Shown piece by piece: positions 27,229 through 36,684 of a DNA stretch of 37,894 nt. Where the stretch lies: NCBI GenBank assembly GCA_030432925.1, contig JAUILT010000021.1, forward strand, positions 1 to 37,894, read 5' to 3'. The notes beneath the pieces were generated by a model. It did no database searches and was not told the origin of the DNA. It worked only from the letters and a program-made list of their open reading frames with translations. Made by a program: the position numbers and the translations under genes. This stretch comes from Bdellovibrionia bacterium (GTDB lineage: Bacteria > Bdellovibrionota > Bdellovibrionia > Bdellovibrionales > UBA1609). Position 1 is the first letter of the stretch. Every line of letters begins with the position of its first letter.

Positions 27229-28239
27229 ATGAAGATTTCTGAAGAGATTGCCCAAATACCTAAAGCTGAAATTCACTCTCATCTGGAACTATGTCTCAGA
27301 GCCTCTACCATTATGGAGTTAGCTCCTCAATTTGGCATTGAAGTTCCTGACGAAAAAACCTACCGCGAGCGGTTTGTCATCTCTGAGCCCATGAAAGACC
27401 TGGGCTCCGTTCTGAATAAGTTTCTCGACACCCAAAAACTTCTGGCCTCAGAAGAGATTCTCGAACGCATCACTTATGAGGCTTGCGAGGACGCCTACAA
27501 AACTTCTAATGTGCGTATTCTTGAACTTCGCTACGCTCCTACGTTTGTACAGCAGGGTCATGACCACTTAAACTTTGAAGGCATCCACAACGCTATTGTC
27601 AAAGGAATGAAGAAGGCTGAGGCTGAGTTTGATATGGCCGTGGGACTCATTTGTATTATTCAACGAATTCTCCCTGTCAATGAAGCCGAGGCCGTCACTC
27701 AGTTTGCCATTGACCACAAAGACACATTTGTAGGGCTGGACCTTGCCGACAACGAAGTAGGATTTGACTCCAAACCATTTGCCCCTTTCTTCAACAAAGC
27801 CAAACAAGCTGGTTTAGGAATTACAGTTCATAGCGGTGAAGCCAATGTTCCCAAAGCTCCTCGCTATGTAAAGGATGCCATTGAGTTTTTAGGTGCAGAC
27901 CGTATTGGCCACGGCGTCCAGATTTATCGAGATGAAGACATGATGAATTACGTAAAAGAACGAGGCATTCCCTTAGAACTTTGTCCCACCTCTAACTGGC
28001 TTACCAGTGCTATCTCGTCCAAAGAGGAGCATCCCTTCAAAACTCTATTTGATTTTGGCTTGAAGACGAGCATCAATACTGACGACGGTGGAATTTTTGA
28101 TGTTACCCTCAACCAAGAGTACCAAATGCTACATGACTTACATGGCCTAAGCATAGAGCAACTCCAGCAGTGTGCCCAATACGGCGCTGAGGAGAGTTTC
28201 ATTGATCCCGTAAAGAGACAAAAAGTCTGGCCGAGTTAG
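27229..28239 (+). CDS. add: Adenosine deaminase family protein
   Basis: 'IPKAEIHSHLELCLRAS' (HxH), 'GITVHSGEA', 'DRIGHGVQIYRD', 'IPLELCPTSNW', 'SINTDDGGIF'. Likely start ATG 27229; the track ORF from 26968 overlaps tkt and is probably over-extended. Confidence 0.88.
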   Translation: MKISEEIAQIPKAEIHSHLELCLRASTIMELAPQFGIEVPDEKTYRERFVISEPMKDLGSVLNKFLDTQKLLASEEILERITYEACEDAYKTSNVRILELRYAPTFVQQGHDHLNFEGIHNAIVKGMKKAEAEFDMAVGLICIIQRILPVNEAEAVTQFAIDHKDTFVGLDLADNEVGFDSKPFAPFFNKAKQAGLGITVHSGEANVPKAPRYVKDAIEFLGADRIGHGVQIYRDEDMMNYVKERGIPLELCPTSNWLTSAISSKEEHPFKTLFDFGLKTSINTDDGGIFDVTLNQEYQMLHDLHGLSIEQLQQCAQYGAEESFIDPVKRQKVWPS

Positions 28240-28877
28240 ACGCTACCGACCAACCTTCCGTTTTCAATTTTCATAACCACTTGAGCCAATGCCTTCAGGT
28301 CTCCCTTGTCGTGGGTGATGAGCAAAGTAGGTACTTTATGTTTTTCAATCACCTGCTTCACCAACTGCCTTGCCGAGGCTCTCAGGTTTTGGTCTAAATG
28401 GGAAAACGGCTCATCCAAAAGTAAAAATCGCGGACTCCCAATCAAGGCTCGAGCCAAGGCAGTCCTTTGCTTTTCTCCACCCGAAAGTAGAGCCCCCTGT
28501 GTACTCAAACAACTTTCTAACTGTAGAATGGCCGCCAATTCTCTCAGATGCTTTCCTGCTCTCTCAGAGTCAATCTTTCGAACTTCAGCAGCAAATAAAA
28601 TATTTTGTTGAGCTGTGAAGGGAGGGAATATCTCATAGCTTTGAAACACAATACCCAACCGACGCTCCTGCATGGGCAGTGCTGCCAGGTCTTGCCCTTG
28701 AAACTCCCACTTTAAACCTGGACAGGGCTCTAACCCAATCAGCAATTGAAATACGCTGGTCTTACCCGCTCCAGAAGGACCCCAAAGAGCTGTCACGCCC
28801 TCATCCGAAAGTTCCCACTCCAAAATATCTACTTTAAAATCACCGTAATCACGGTAAAGGTTTTGAACCAAGGACAC
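28236..28877 (-). CDS. thiQ: ABC transporter ATP-binding protein (ThiQ/FbpC-like)
   Basis: Walker A 'GPSGAGKTSVFQLL', signature 'LLSGGEKQRTALARALI', Walker B 'FLLLDEPFSHLD', 'LLITHDKGD'. Confidence 0.85.
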   Translation of the reverse strand: MSLVQNLYRDYGDFKVDILEWELSDEGVTALWGPSGAGKTSVFQLLIGLEPCPGLKWEFQGQDLAALPMQERRLGIVFQSYEIFPPFTAQQNILFAAEVRKIDSERAGKHLRELAAILQLESCLSTQGALLSGGEKQRTALARALIGSPRFLLLDEPFSHLDQNLRASARQLVKQVIEKHKVPTLLITHDKGDLKALAQVVMKIENGRLVGSV

Positions 28878-30309
28878 GCCCCAAGCCTCCCAATACAGCT
28901 AAACAACTCCCTCCCAATACAAAAATAATCAATGAAATCAGTGCCGCTAATTCCCATTGATAAGAAGCCAGAAGGCTCTCTACCAATATCCCCAAAGTAC
29001 TGTGACCAAACCCCAAGATGGTCGCTAAAACAAAATCACCACTGGCCCAAAACGCTGCCACACCAGCCAGCCAAGATGTGGCTGAAACTGTCTGAGGAAA
29101 GGTGATCCAGCGAAAAATCTGTAAAGCTCCCGCCCCCATAGAACGTGCGGCTTGCACCTGCCCTTTCAGAGATAAAATCACCGAAGCGGCTCTCCAACGG
29201 TAAAGGGCCGGCAAAAATACCAATGCCAAGCCCAAAGATATTTTAATCTCTGAAAGCCAAAACGTATTCGATGAAAGCGACCACAACGAAAAACCCACAA
29301 TCACCGGACTGGGGGCCAAATAACCAGAAAGCAGTTTATGCAACCAACCAGTCTCCATATCTATCACCGCTATATTGAGAAATAAAAAAACAAATAGAGA
29401 AGTCATCGAAGTAATTCTTAGTGTGCCTTCAAGGGCCTTAAAGAATTCTGGTGTGAATTCCTCAGCCACTGAAACCCACATAGAAAGCCCCCCTTGCACC
29501 CCCCAGAATAAACCCAAGCTACAAAGCGCCGCACAAATAGCAAGAAGAAATACTCCTGGCAACCAACCATAACCAGAAACAATCTCTTTATCAGAGGCCC
29601 GATGTACTTTTGATTTTTGCAAAGGATAGAATAACAAAAAGATCACCAAAATTTGAACTAAAGTCATAGTCAGGGCTTGATTCCAATCCTTACCAATCTT
29701 CATATTTTCGTAAATTAATACCTCGAGGCTGATATCTGCACTGCCCACCATCAATGGAATAGAAAAGCTAGTCACACATAGAGCCAGTACCATAGTAAAA
29801 ATATAAAGAAGGTCCCACTTTAAAAGAGGGAGCGCTACCCACCGATAATAGTGCCAATGCCCCGCTCCTAAAACCTTTGTCACATTGGTGAAAGTTCCCA
29901 ATTTATCTGTAATGAGATCTGTAATAGCAACACTACAAATTCCACCATTGATAAGAACATGAAAAAATATGACGGCCCCCAACCCTCGCGGCTCCCAACC
30001 CAAATGATCCGCCCAAAGAAAAACAGAAGACAACACAAGAAGAGGCGGTAAAAAACCTGGGAACAAAGCCACTGAGCGGAAAATACGCTCCCAACGAGAT
30101 GATGAAACACCCAGTAGCCCTAAGGCTCCAATTCCCCCCAGCAATAAAGAAAGCATGGCACTAAAAAAAGCCTGTAACAACGTATTGCCAAGAACCGGTA
30201 ACCATAGGGCGCTTTTTTGAATTTCAATTTGGTCTGTTTGAAAAAGTAAAACTCCCAAGGGCATTAACAACAGGACCGCTAAGATCACAGAAAAGCTTCG
30301 CAGTATCAT
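28849..30309 (-). CDS. thiP: ABC transporter permease, tandem-domain (ThiP/FbpB-like)
   Basis: 486 aa, many hydrophobic segments, two permease halves with EAA-like loops ('VTKVLGAGHWHYYRWVALPLLKWDL'; 'AARSMGAGALQIFRWITFPQTV'). Overlaps both neighbours. Confidence 0.83.
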   Translation of the reverse strand: MILRSFSVILAVLLLMPLGVLLFQTDQIEIQKSALWLPVLGNTLLQAFFSAMLSLLLGGIGALGLLGVSSSRWERIFRSVALFPGFLPPLLVLSSVFLWADHLGWEPRGLGAVIFFHVLINGGICSVAITDLITDKLGTFTNVTKVLGAGHWHYYRWVALPLLKWDLLYIFTMVLALCVTSFSIPLMVGSADISLEVLIYENMKIGKDWNQALTMTLVQILVIFLLFYPLQKSKVHRASDKEIVSGYGWLPGVFLLAICAALCSLGLFWGVQGGLSMWVSVAEEFTPEFFKALEGTLRITSMTSLFVFLFLNIAVIDMETGWLHKLLSGYLAPSPVIVGFSLWSLSSNTFWLSEIKISLGLALVFLPALYRWRAASVILSLKGQVQAARSMGAGALQIFRWITFPQTVSATSWLAGVAAFWASGDFVLATILGFGHSTLGILVESLLASYQWELAALISLIIFVLGGSCLAVLGGLGRVLGSKPLP

Positions 30310-31328
30310 TGAAATGTCTCAAAAAAGACCTTCTCTAGATCAGGTTTCCCCTCCAAAAAGATCTCCATCTGGTCATAACTTAATAACTTTACATCAGGAA
30401 GCGCAGCAAAGGCTCCGACCCTCTGCACCCCACTGACTGCAGGGAACATATAGTTTTTTTCCATCATCAGAGTTTGGCTCTCAGGTTCGAGCAAAAATCT
30501 GATAAACTTTTCGGCGTCTGTACAACGGCGACAGCGATCTGAAATTCCTGCTAGTTCAACCTGCCAGGGGTGCCCTTCTTCTGTAAGAAAAAAATCAAAG
30601 TCAGAATCCTTTTCTACCTCCCAATGAAAAATAATGGACGTCATGTACGTAAATACCATTTGTGCGGCATCTCTTTTAAAAAGCCCATAGGACTGACTCC
30701 ACGAAGGAGAAATTCGAAACTGAGAGCTATCAATATTTTTCTCTCCAGGCCTCTTTAACTGATGCCACCAAAATAAAAATTGAGTCCCAGGTGTACTTAA
30801 ACGAGGGTCCTGAAGACTCACAATCTCATCACGGGTCTCAAGAAGTTGTTGCAATCGAGTGGGACGATGGGCTATCTCTGATTTTCTGAACAAAAAAGTC
30901 ATTGGAGCCCATGTCACTGGTACAAAGAGTTCCGTAACTGTGGACTGGATACTTTTTTGGATCAACGGCTTCCAAGCCCTCGGCAAAGGCTTCCAGCCAA
31001 GCACCTCTCCAGCCTCTTTTAAATGCAAACGATCTAACCCAAGAATCACATCAGCATAGATACTGTCATCCTCAACAAGCTTCTGAATAATCAGACCAGA
31101 GTCACCAATATTCACTAGTTCTACATCCACACCTGTCAGTTGCTTGAACCTTCTTGCCAGTTCAGGCCCTGGCCCAAAGGAACTCACAAAGGTACTGTAA
31201 GAAAGCACACGAAGCTTATCACGACCAAACTCCGTACGATCAATGGATCGGCCTTCCAAAGCTGCCTTACCAAAAACGACAGCCCCTACAATAACAGTCA
31301 GAAGTGACGCTATAATAATAGCTTTCAT
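30306..31328 (-). CDS. thiB: ABC transporter substrate-binding protein (thiamine TbpA/ThiB-like)
   Basis: 'LRVLSYSTFVSSFGPGPELARRFKQLTGVDVELVNIGDSGLIIQKLVEDDSIYADVILGLDRLHL' resembles ThiB 'YTYDSFAADWGPGP...ADVVLGLDNN'; C-terminal 'QTLMMEKNYMFPAVSGV'. Likely start near 31328; the track ORF extends to 31424. Confidence 0.75.
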   Translation of the reverse strand: MKAIIIASLLTVIVGAVVFGKAALEGRSIDRTEFGRDKLRVLSYSTFVSSFGPGPELARRFKQLTGVDVELVNIGDSGLIIQKLVEDDSIYADVILGLDRLHLKEAGEVLGWKPLPRAWKPLIQKSIQSTVTELFVPVTWAPMTFLFRKSEIAHRPTRLQQLLETRDEIVSLQDPRLSTPGTQFLFWWHQLKRPGEKNIDSSQFRISPSWSQSYGLFKRDAAQMVFTYMTSIIFHWEVEKDSDFDFFLTEEGHPWQVELAGISDRCRRCTDAEKFIRFLLEPESQTLMMEKNYMFPAVSGVQRVGAFAALPDVKLLSYDQMEIFLEGKPDLEKVFFETFQ

Positions 31329-31338
31329 TTTCACAGAA

Positions 31339-31821
31339 TCACCACCAAATACCTCTTTGTCTCTTAAAGAAAAAATAATCGATTCCAAGACATCGCCCAG
31401 CTCCCAGCCATGCCATCGTAGCAAACATAGCCAAATAGGTCTTGTAAAGCAGACTCACATCTGGAGAGGATAAATAAACAAAATTCAGTGAAATCAGAAA
31501 TCCCAAAAATGCCAGAGGACGTACCAAAAACCCAATCAAAAAACTCACTCCAATCAAGAATTCGCAGTAGGTAATAGTGTAGGCAAAAATCTGCCAATTG
31601 GGGACAACAACAGCTTCAACCACAGACTTGTACCAATCCGGAGCTGATGACAATGGCAAATAGCTATTAATAGTGGCCGCCAGCCTTGGAGAGTATAAGT
31701 AATCTCCGTTATACTTTTCATAGCCACTGCCCAAAAAAAACAGTCCCATGAAAATTCTCAACAATGCCATCGGAAACATATGGCCAACATACTTAAAGCT
31801 CTCAAAAAATGCCACGATCAT
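31339..31821 (-). CDS. DoxX family membrane protein
   Basis: 'LLRIFMGLFFLGSGYEKYNGDY', 'CEFLIGVSFLIGFLVRPLAFLGFLISLNF', C-terminal 'GAGRCLGIDYFF'. Confidence 0.8.
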   Translation of the reverse strand: MIVAFFESFKYVGHMFPMALLRIFMGLFFLGSGYEKYNGDYLYSPRLAATINSYLPLSSAPDWYKSVVEAVVVPNWQIFAYTITYCEFLIGVSFLIGFLVRPLAFLGFLISLNFVYLSSPDVSLLYKTYLAMFATMAWLGAGRCLGIDYFFFKRQRGIWW

Positions 31822-31877
31822 AGTGGACTCCTCCGTGGTTTGAAAAGCGATGGATTCAGGTATAACTCAATTCAACA

Positions 31878-32558
31878 TCACTGAACACCTTTTTTGGGAC
31901 ACTCCTCATATAAAAAACAGATGTCGCACTGAGGTTTTCGTGCCTTACACACTCTGCGTCCATGCTCAATCAACCAGTGAGAAAACATCACCCAATGCTT
32001 TGAGGGAACGAGCTCCTTCAACTCTCTCTCAATAATTTCCGGGTTTTGGTGTTTGACAAATCCAAGACGATGACTCAATCGACGAACATGGGTATCTACA
32101 ACCACTCCTGAGGCAATATTAAAGGCATTTCCAAGCACAACATTGGCCGTTTTCCTACCCACTCCTGCCAGAGTTGTCATTTCCTCTATTGTTCTTGGCA
32201 TGTCACCCCTATATTTGTCAGTCAAATCCCTGGCTGCAGCAATCAGGTTTCTGGCCTTATTTCTAAAAAAGCCCGTAGACTTGATGATATCCTCCACTTC
32301 TTTAACATCGGCTTTTGCCAGATCTAATGTGGACGGATAGGCTTTAAAAAGGTGAGGAGTCACCTTATTCACTCTCTCGTCTGTGCACTGAGCAGAAAGA
32401 ATCGTCGCAAATAAAAGCTGATCTGGAGTCTCATGATTGAGAGCACAGTGGGCCTCTGGATAATACCTCTGAAAAAGCCGAATGGCTCGCTTCACTCTTT
32501 TGACTTTACTGTCCTTAGATTCACGTGGCACGAACACCCCTCCTGTGGCTACAATCAC
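31878..32558 (-). CDS. nth: Endonuclease III
   Basis: 'LLFATILSAQCTDERVNKVTPHLF', HhH 'LAGVGRKTANVVLGNAF', 'VDTHVRRLSHRLGF', 4Fe-4S 'CKARKPQCDICFLYEEC'. Confidence 0.95.
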   Translation of the reverse strand: MIVATGGVFVPRESKDSKVKRVKRAIRLFQRYYPEAHCALNHETPDQLLFATILSAQCTDERVNKVTPHLFKAYPSTLDLAKADVKEVEDIIKSTGFFRNKARNLIAAARDLTDKYRGDMPRTIEEMTTLAGVGRKTANVVLGNAFNIASGVVVDTHVRRLSHRLGFVKHQNPEIIERELKELVPSKHWVMFSHWLIEHGRRVCKARKPQCDICFLYEECPKKGVQ

Positions 32559-32682
32559 CTGACACTACTGGTGTTTTTATAACATGACAAAAATTGTTGT
32601 CCACAACTGAAAAGGTTTCAGTCTTATGGAAAAAATCGAATCTTAATGTATTATCAGCAGCTCAAGTTGAAAGGTGTTACAG

Positions 32683-33915
32683 ATGAATTTATGGAAACTC
32701 GTGGTTGCCATGCTTATGGCAACAGCTCTGTTAAGCAGTTGCGCTAAGGACGATGAACCCCAAGTTTCACTCACCTTAAGAGCTGTCAACGGAGACCCTT
32801 GGGTTTATGTAAAATCCACCTCCAATAATGGAGACAGCGCCTCATTCCCGGCTCAATTATTTGAGAATAACCCCAATGAAAGCTGGTATTTAACGTACTA
32901 TGGTTTCCGAGAACAAAAGTTGAATGGGGATAAGGCCTCTAGAAGGAGTTTTAAAAGTGGATCCCGCCAACTCCCGAGAACAGTTAAACAGATCAAAACC
33001 GAGTCCTATGTCTCCTTTAATCACAATAACCGAATATTTATAAAATTTAAAAAAAATGACGATGAGAAATTCACCATAGATACCAGTCAGGACATACTTT
33101 TTTACGGGGAAAAGCAAAAAGTTGTTCATTACAGCTATACGCCTGATATGAATACTTTTTCTGTACTGTTTTATATAACTTCAAACTCTGGCCTAAAGGC
33201 CCTCATTGCTATTGCGGGAACTAAAGCCCTAAGCAATACGAAAGCAAGTGAAAATAAAAGTGAATATTTTAATCTCATTGGAGACATTCGTAGTCATGAA
33301 GATGACGACAAGCTCATTCAAGGTTACAAGGTCAGCTGGGATCCGTCCAAAAGACTCAATTTTGACAAATGTTTTTTGCCCTATGATGGGCTCAACGAAA
33401 TTGTGGACAACTCCTATAAAGCATGGACAGCAGCCCTTAAAGGTCGTCTCAACACTTCTTTAAACTCAAAATCTGACTGCCCCCCATTTTCAGACCTCAA
33501 TACACATACCGTCCAATACATTGACGATTGGATAGAGGTTAATGGGCCCAGCGGTGTAATGGGTCTCGTTTGGCCCACTTTCTTTCGTAGAACAGGATTC
33601 ATTGAAGATGCCGATATGTTTATCTATAAATCTGAGCTCGCAGAGTTCCTCAGCCAAGTCAAACCTGGTATTAACATCGATGATCCAGCCACTTATAAAA
33701 AATACGGCGTTCAGATGTATATGAGCTGGGTAATCACTCACGAATTCGGACACATGCTGGGGTTGGGCCATAAAATGAAAGGTCCCAACTCAGTCATGTC
33801 TTACAATAGTACCTACTTCTCTGGAAGCATTTTTAAATATGACTCCGATGCCATTGCTTATCTTTACCCAAAAGAGGCTCGACGTTTGTCGACAATAGAG
33901 ACCAAACAGGACTGA
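32683..33915 (+). CDS. Matrixin-like (metzincin) zinc metalloprotease lipoprotein
   Basis: Lipobox 'MATALLSSC' and zinc site 'VITHEFGHMLGLGHKMKGPNSVMSYNS' (HEFGHxxGxxH followed by the S-V-M-S-Y Met-turn). The track ORF starts at 32674. Confidence 0.85.
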   Translation: MNLWKLVVAMLMATALLSSCAKDDEPQVSLTLRAVNGDPWVYVKSTSNNGDSASFPAQLFENNPNESWYLTYYGFREQKLNGDKASRRSFKSGSRQLPRTVKQIKTESYVSFNHNNRIFIKFKKNDDEKFTIDTSQDILFYGEKQKVVHYSYTPDMNTFSVLFYITSNSGLKALIAIAGTKALSNTKASENKSEYFNLIGDIRSHEDDDKLIQGYKVSWDPSKRLNFDKCFLPYDGLNEIVDNSYKAWTAALKGRLNTSLNSKSDCPPFSDLNTHTVQYIDDWIEVNGPSGVMGLVWPTFFRRTGFIEDADMFIYKSELAEFLSQVKPGINIDDPATYKKYGVQMYMSWVITHEFGHMLGLGHKMKGPNSVMSYNSTYFSGSIFKYDSDAIAYLYPKEARRLSTIETKQD

Positions 33916-33995
33916 GGCAGAGTCTTGATTTTCTATCCATGACTGTGGGAATACTCTGAAAGCCCTTATAATAAAGGTCCATCAGGAGGCAGGCC

Positions 33996-35087
33996 ATGGA
34001 CGGACCGAGAAGACCTTTACCCACCGAGTGGAATCAGGTGGTTGATTTTTTCAATGATAATCTTAGATTTGATCAAAGCTGGAAAATTGACCAAGAATAC
34101 CCTCTTGCTATTCATTCAAAAAATCTCAACAACATACGAGTTTTAAGCATTAATAACGAGCTAATGTCTGGCGCTGTCATGAAAATGCATATTATGAAAT
34201 GCTCCATGGGGCTTTTCAAGGTAGCAGCCATTGGCAGTGTTGTTACCGCTCCCGAACACAGAAACAAAGGCTACAGTCACGAGGTTCTCAAAGATTGCCT
34301 ACAGGCCGCTGAAGAACAAGTCTGTGACTTTGCCTTGCTGTGGTCCAACCTTTATGATTTCTATCGCAAAGTAGGGTTTGAACTTGCTGGCAGTGAGGTG
34401 TCTCTTGTCATTGATAAAGAAATGAACGCTGAAAATCCTGAAGTTAAAATTCTGGAGACCAATAAAATTGCACCAGAAGCCTTGCTCAAACTCTACAACT
34501 TTCACACAACCGGGACAATCCGCACAGTTGAAGATATTAAAGCTTATCTAAAAATTCCCAATACCCGCTTTTACACAGCTTGGGATAAAGGGAACCAACT
34601 GCTCGCTTATGCTGTTGAAGGTAAAGGTGCAGATCTCAACGGTTATATCCATGAGTGGGGGGGCATGGTCTCTCACCTAGTGCCATTATTTTCACATATT
34701 CGCAAAGCTCAAGGGCGAACAATCACTGTCATTGCTCCCAATAACTCTAGCAACTTGATCCGCAGTATGAAGCCCTATTGCTCGACCGTAAACCATGGGT
34801 TCTTGGGAATGATCAAGCTCTTAAATTATGATAACTTTTTTCAAAAGGCCATTCGTTATTCTCGCAACCTCGGAGTGGATGGATTCATTGTTCATAAAGA
34901 TGGCGATACTTTTCTTATAGGCTGTAAAGACAAGATTTACCAAACTACAGATGAAAAGGATATTGTCCGTATCATCTTTGGCCCCATGAATGAGGTTGAT
35001 TACAAAAATTTCGACCAAGAAACCCAGACCGTTCTCAAACAGTTGTTTCCCATTCCCTTTTGGGCCTGGGGGTGGGACTCCGTATGA
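33996..35087 (+). CDS. GNAT family N-acetyltransferase (two-domain)
   Basis: 'FKVAAIGSVVTAPEHRNKGYSHEVLKDCLQAAEEQVCDFALLWSNLYDFYRKVGFELAGSEVSLVID' is GNAT motif A/B. Confidence 0.85.
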   Translation: MDGPRRPLPTEWNQVVDFFNDNLRFDQSWKIDQEYPLAIHSKNLNNIRVLSINNELMSGAVMKMHIMKCSMGLFKVAAIGSVVTAPEHRNKGYSHEVLKDCLQAAEEQVCDFALLWSNLYDFYRKVGFELAGSEVSLVIDKEMNAENPEVKILETNKIAPEALLKLYNFHTTGTIRTVEDIKAYLKIPNTRFYTAWDKGNQLLAYAVEGKGADLNGYIHEWGGMVSHLVPLFSHIRKAQGRTITVIAPNNSSNLIRSMKPYCSTVNHGFLGMIKLLNYDNFFQKAIRYSRNLGVDGFIVHKDGDTFLIGCKDKIYQTTDEKDIVRIIFGPMNEVDYKNFDQETQTVLKQLFPIPFWAWGWDSV

Positions 35088-35935
35088 AGGAGGCCCCAAA
35101 GTTCTTGCTTGATTTAAAAATGTGGACGAGCCTGCACGTTATTGTTGGCGTTGGCCTTCCTATAATTCTTGTTTTCTTTTTTGGATGTAAGGAAATCACC
35201 GAAGAAAAAGCACCCATTGGCGTACCTGTGGAAGCAGCCGTTATTGAGCAAGAGCTGCAAAAAGCCCTTGAAGGCACAAGTGTTCATTCTATCCAAAAAA
35301 ATCAGCAAGTGGTTTTTGAACTCAATCAAACTCTAGAAAACCGCCCCCCCTCTCCCTACCTTTATGTCAAACAGCATGTCATAGAACTGCATGATACCGA
35401 AGAGTACTTCGCTTATACTTATAATGAAATTACTGAAGACCCTAATGCAGAGCCGGGCACCAAGCCTAAAGTGGTAGAAAAAGACTCTCCTCTTTATATT
35501 CCACGCCCCTCGGGTAATGCCATGACTTTACAAGAAAAAGGACTGGAGGCGCTGAGGGGCTTGACTCTTTTTTCTCAGAGTCGGGAAGAAACCCTAGCAA
35601 ACGAACGTCCGGTGGTTCGAGTGACTTATCACGATCTTCATGTAGAAAAAGAAATACAATCTCCTCCACCTCTGGTACGTAATGAACCCGATTGCCGAGG
35701 TCTTCCTAACTGTCAGATTCAAGTGACTAAAATCTATTTTGATCAAGTCAATTGGTACTCCAGCGAAGACTACGATAAGCTCCGCTACACTCTAGAAATC
35801 TCTCCAGATGTCCCCTACTTGGGCAAGGTGATTTCTGATTGTATTGCCACACAGATACCTTATGAGCAAAGAACCGTCTATATCAAAGAGTGTCAAGTTC
35901 TTCTAGATTTCGCCTATGGTGAGACTTCTCAATAA
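35084..35935 (+). CDS. Hypothetical lipoprotein
   Basis: 'VIVGVGLPIILVFFFGC' lipobox; ATGA overlap with the GNAT stop at 35084-35087. No family recognised. Confidence 0.6.
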   Translation: MKEAPKFLLDLKMWTSLHVIVGVGLPIILVFFFGCKEITEEKAPIGVPVEAAVIEQELQKALEGTSVHSIQKNQQVVFELNQTLENRPPSPYLYVKQHVIELHDTEEYFAYTYNEITEDPNAEPGTKPKVVEKDSPLYIPRPSGNAMTLQEKGLEALRGLTLFSQSREETLANERPVVRVTYHDLHVEKEIQSPPPLVRNEPDCRGLPNCQIQVTKIYFDQVNWYSSEDYDKLRYTLEISPDVPYLGKVISDCIATQIPYEQRTVYIKECQVLLDFAYGETSQ

Positions 35936-36033
35936 AGCTATTTTTCGACGCATTCGCCCTTTTCCCAATGAGCTGAACAAAGCTACTATGATCCGGTTTA
36001 AGTTTTAGTAAAGGCCTGTAACAAAGGTGAGAT

Positions 36034-36684
36034 ATGAAAAAAATTGCAGTTGTTTTAGCCGGATGTGGATTTCAAGATGGAGCAGAAATCACTGAAGCTG
36101 TCTGCACGTTGATTGCGCTTTCTGAACTGAAGACTGAATATAAGGTATTTGCTCCAAACCAAGAGTTTACCTCTAAAGATCACTTCAATGGCCATGAAAC
36201 TGGTACCAGAAATATCATGCATGAAGCGGCTCGTATTGCCCGAGGAAAGATTAAACCCTTAGACGAACTGCAGGAACCCAACTTTGATGCCTTGGTGTTC
36301 CCCGGTGGTTTTGGTGCGGCCCTTCACCTCTGCAATTGGGCTCAAAAGGGCTCTAACTGCGACGTCAACCCCAGAGTTCAACACTTAATTGAAGCCTTTC
36401 ACAAAAACAGTAAACCTATTGGCGCCATTTGTATTGCTCCGGCTCTAATCGCCAAGGTTTTAGGTTCTCACGGTGTTACGATCACTGTAGGTGAAGATGC
36501 GGAAACTGCTGCTGAAATCAAAAAGACAGGGGCCCAACATGAAAACTGCCCGGTAGATGACTTTATTACTGATCGTGAAAACAAAGTTATTAGTACACCG
36601 GCTTACATGTTTGGGGAGGCTGCTCCCCATAAAGTTTTTGTAGGCATTAGTGGTGCCTTAAAAGAACTCGTGGAAATGGCTTAA
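36034..36684 (+). CDS. elbB: Isoprenoid biosynthesis glyoxalase ElbB (DJ-1/PfpI superfamily)
   Basis: 'KKIAVVLAGCGFQDGAEITEAVCTLIALS', 'EAARIARGKIKPLDEL', 'DALVFPGGFGAALHLCNWA', 'KPIGAICIAPALIAKVLG'. Confidence 0.95.
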   Translation: MKKIAVVLAGCGFQDGAEITEAVCTLIALSELKTEYKVFAPNQEFTSKDHFNGHETGTRNIMHEAARIARGKIKPLDELQEPNFDALVFPGGFGAALHLCNWAQKGSNCDVNPRVQHLIEAFHKNSKPIGAICIAPALIAKVLGSHGVTITVGEDAETAAEIKKTGAQHENCPVDDFITDRENKVISTPAYMFGEAAPHKVFVGISGALKELVEMA

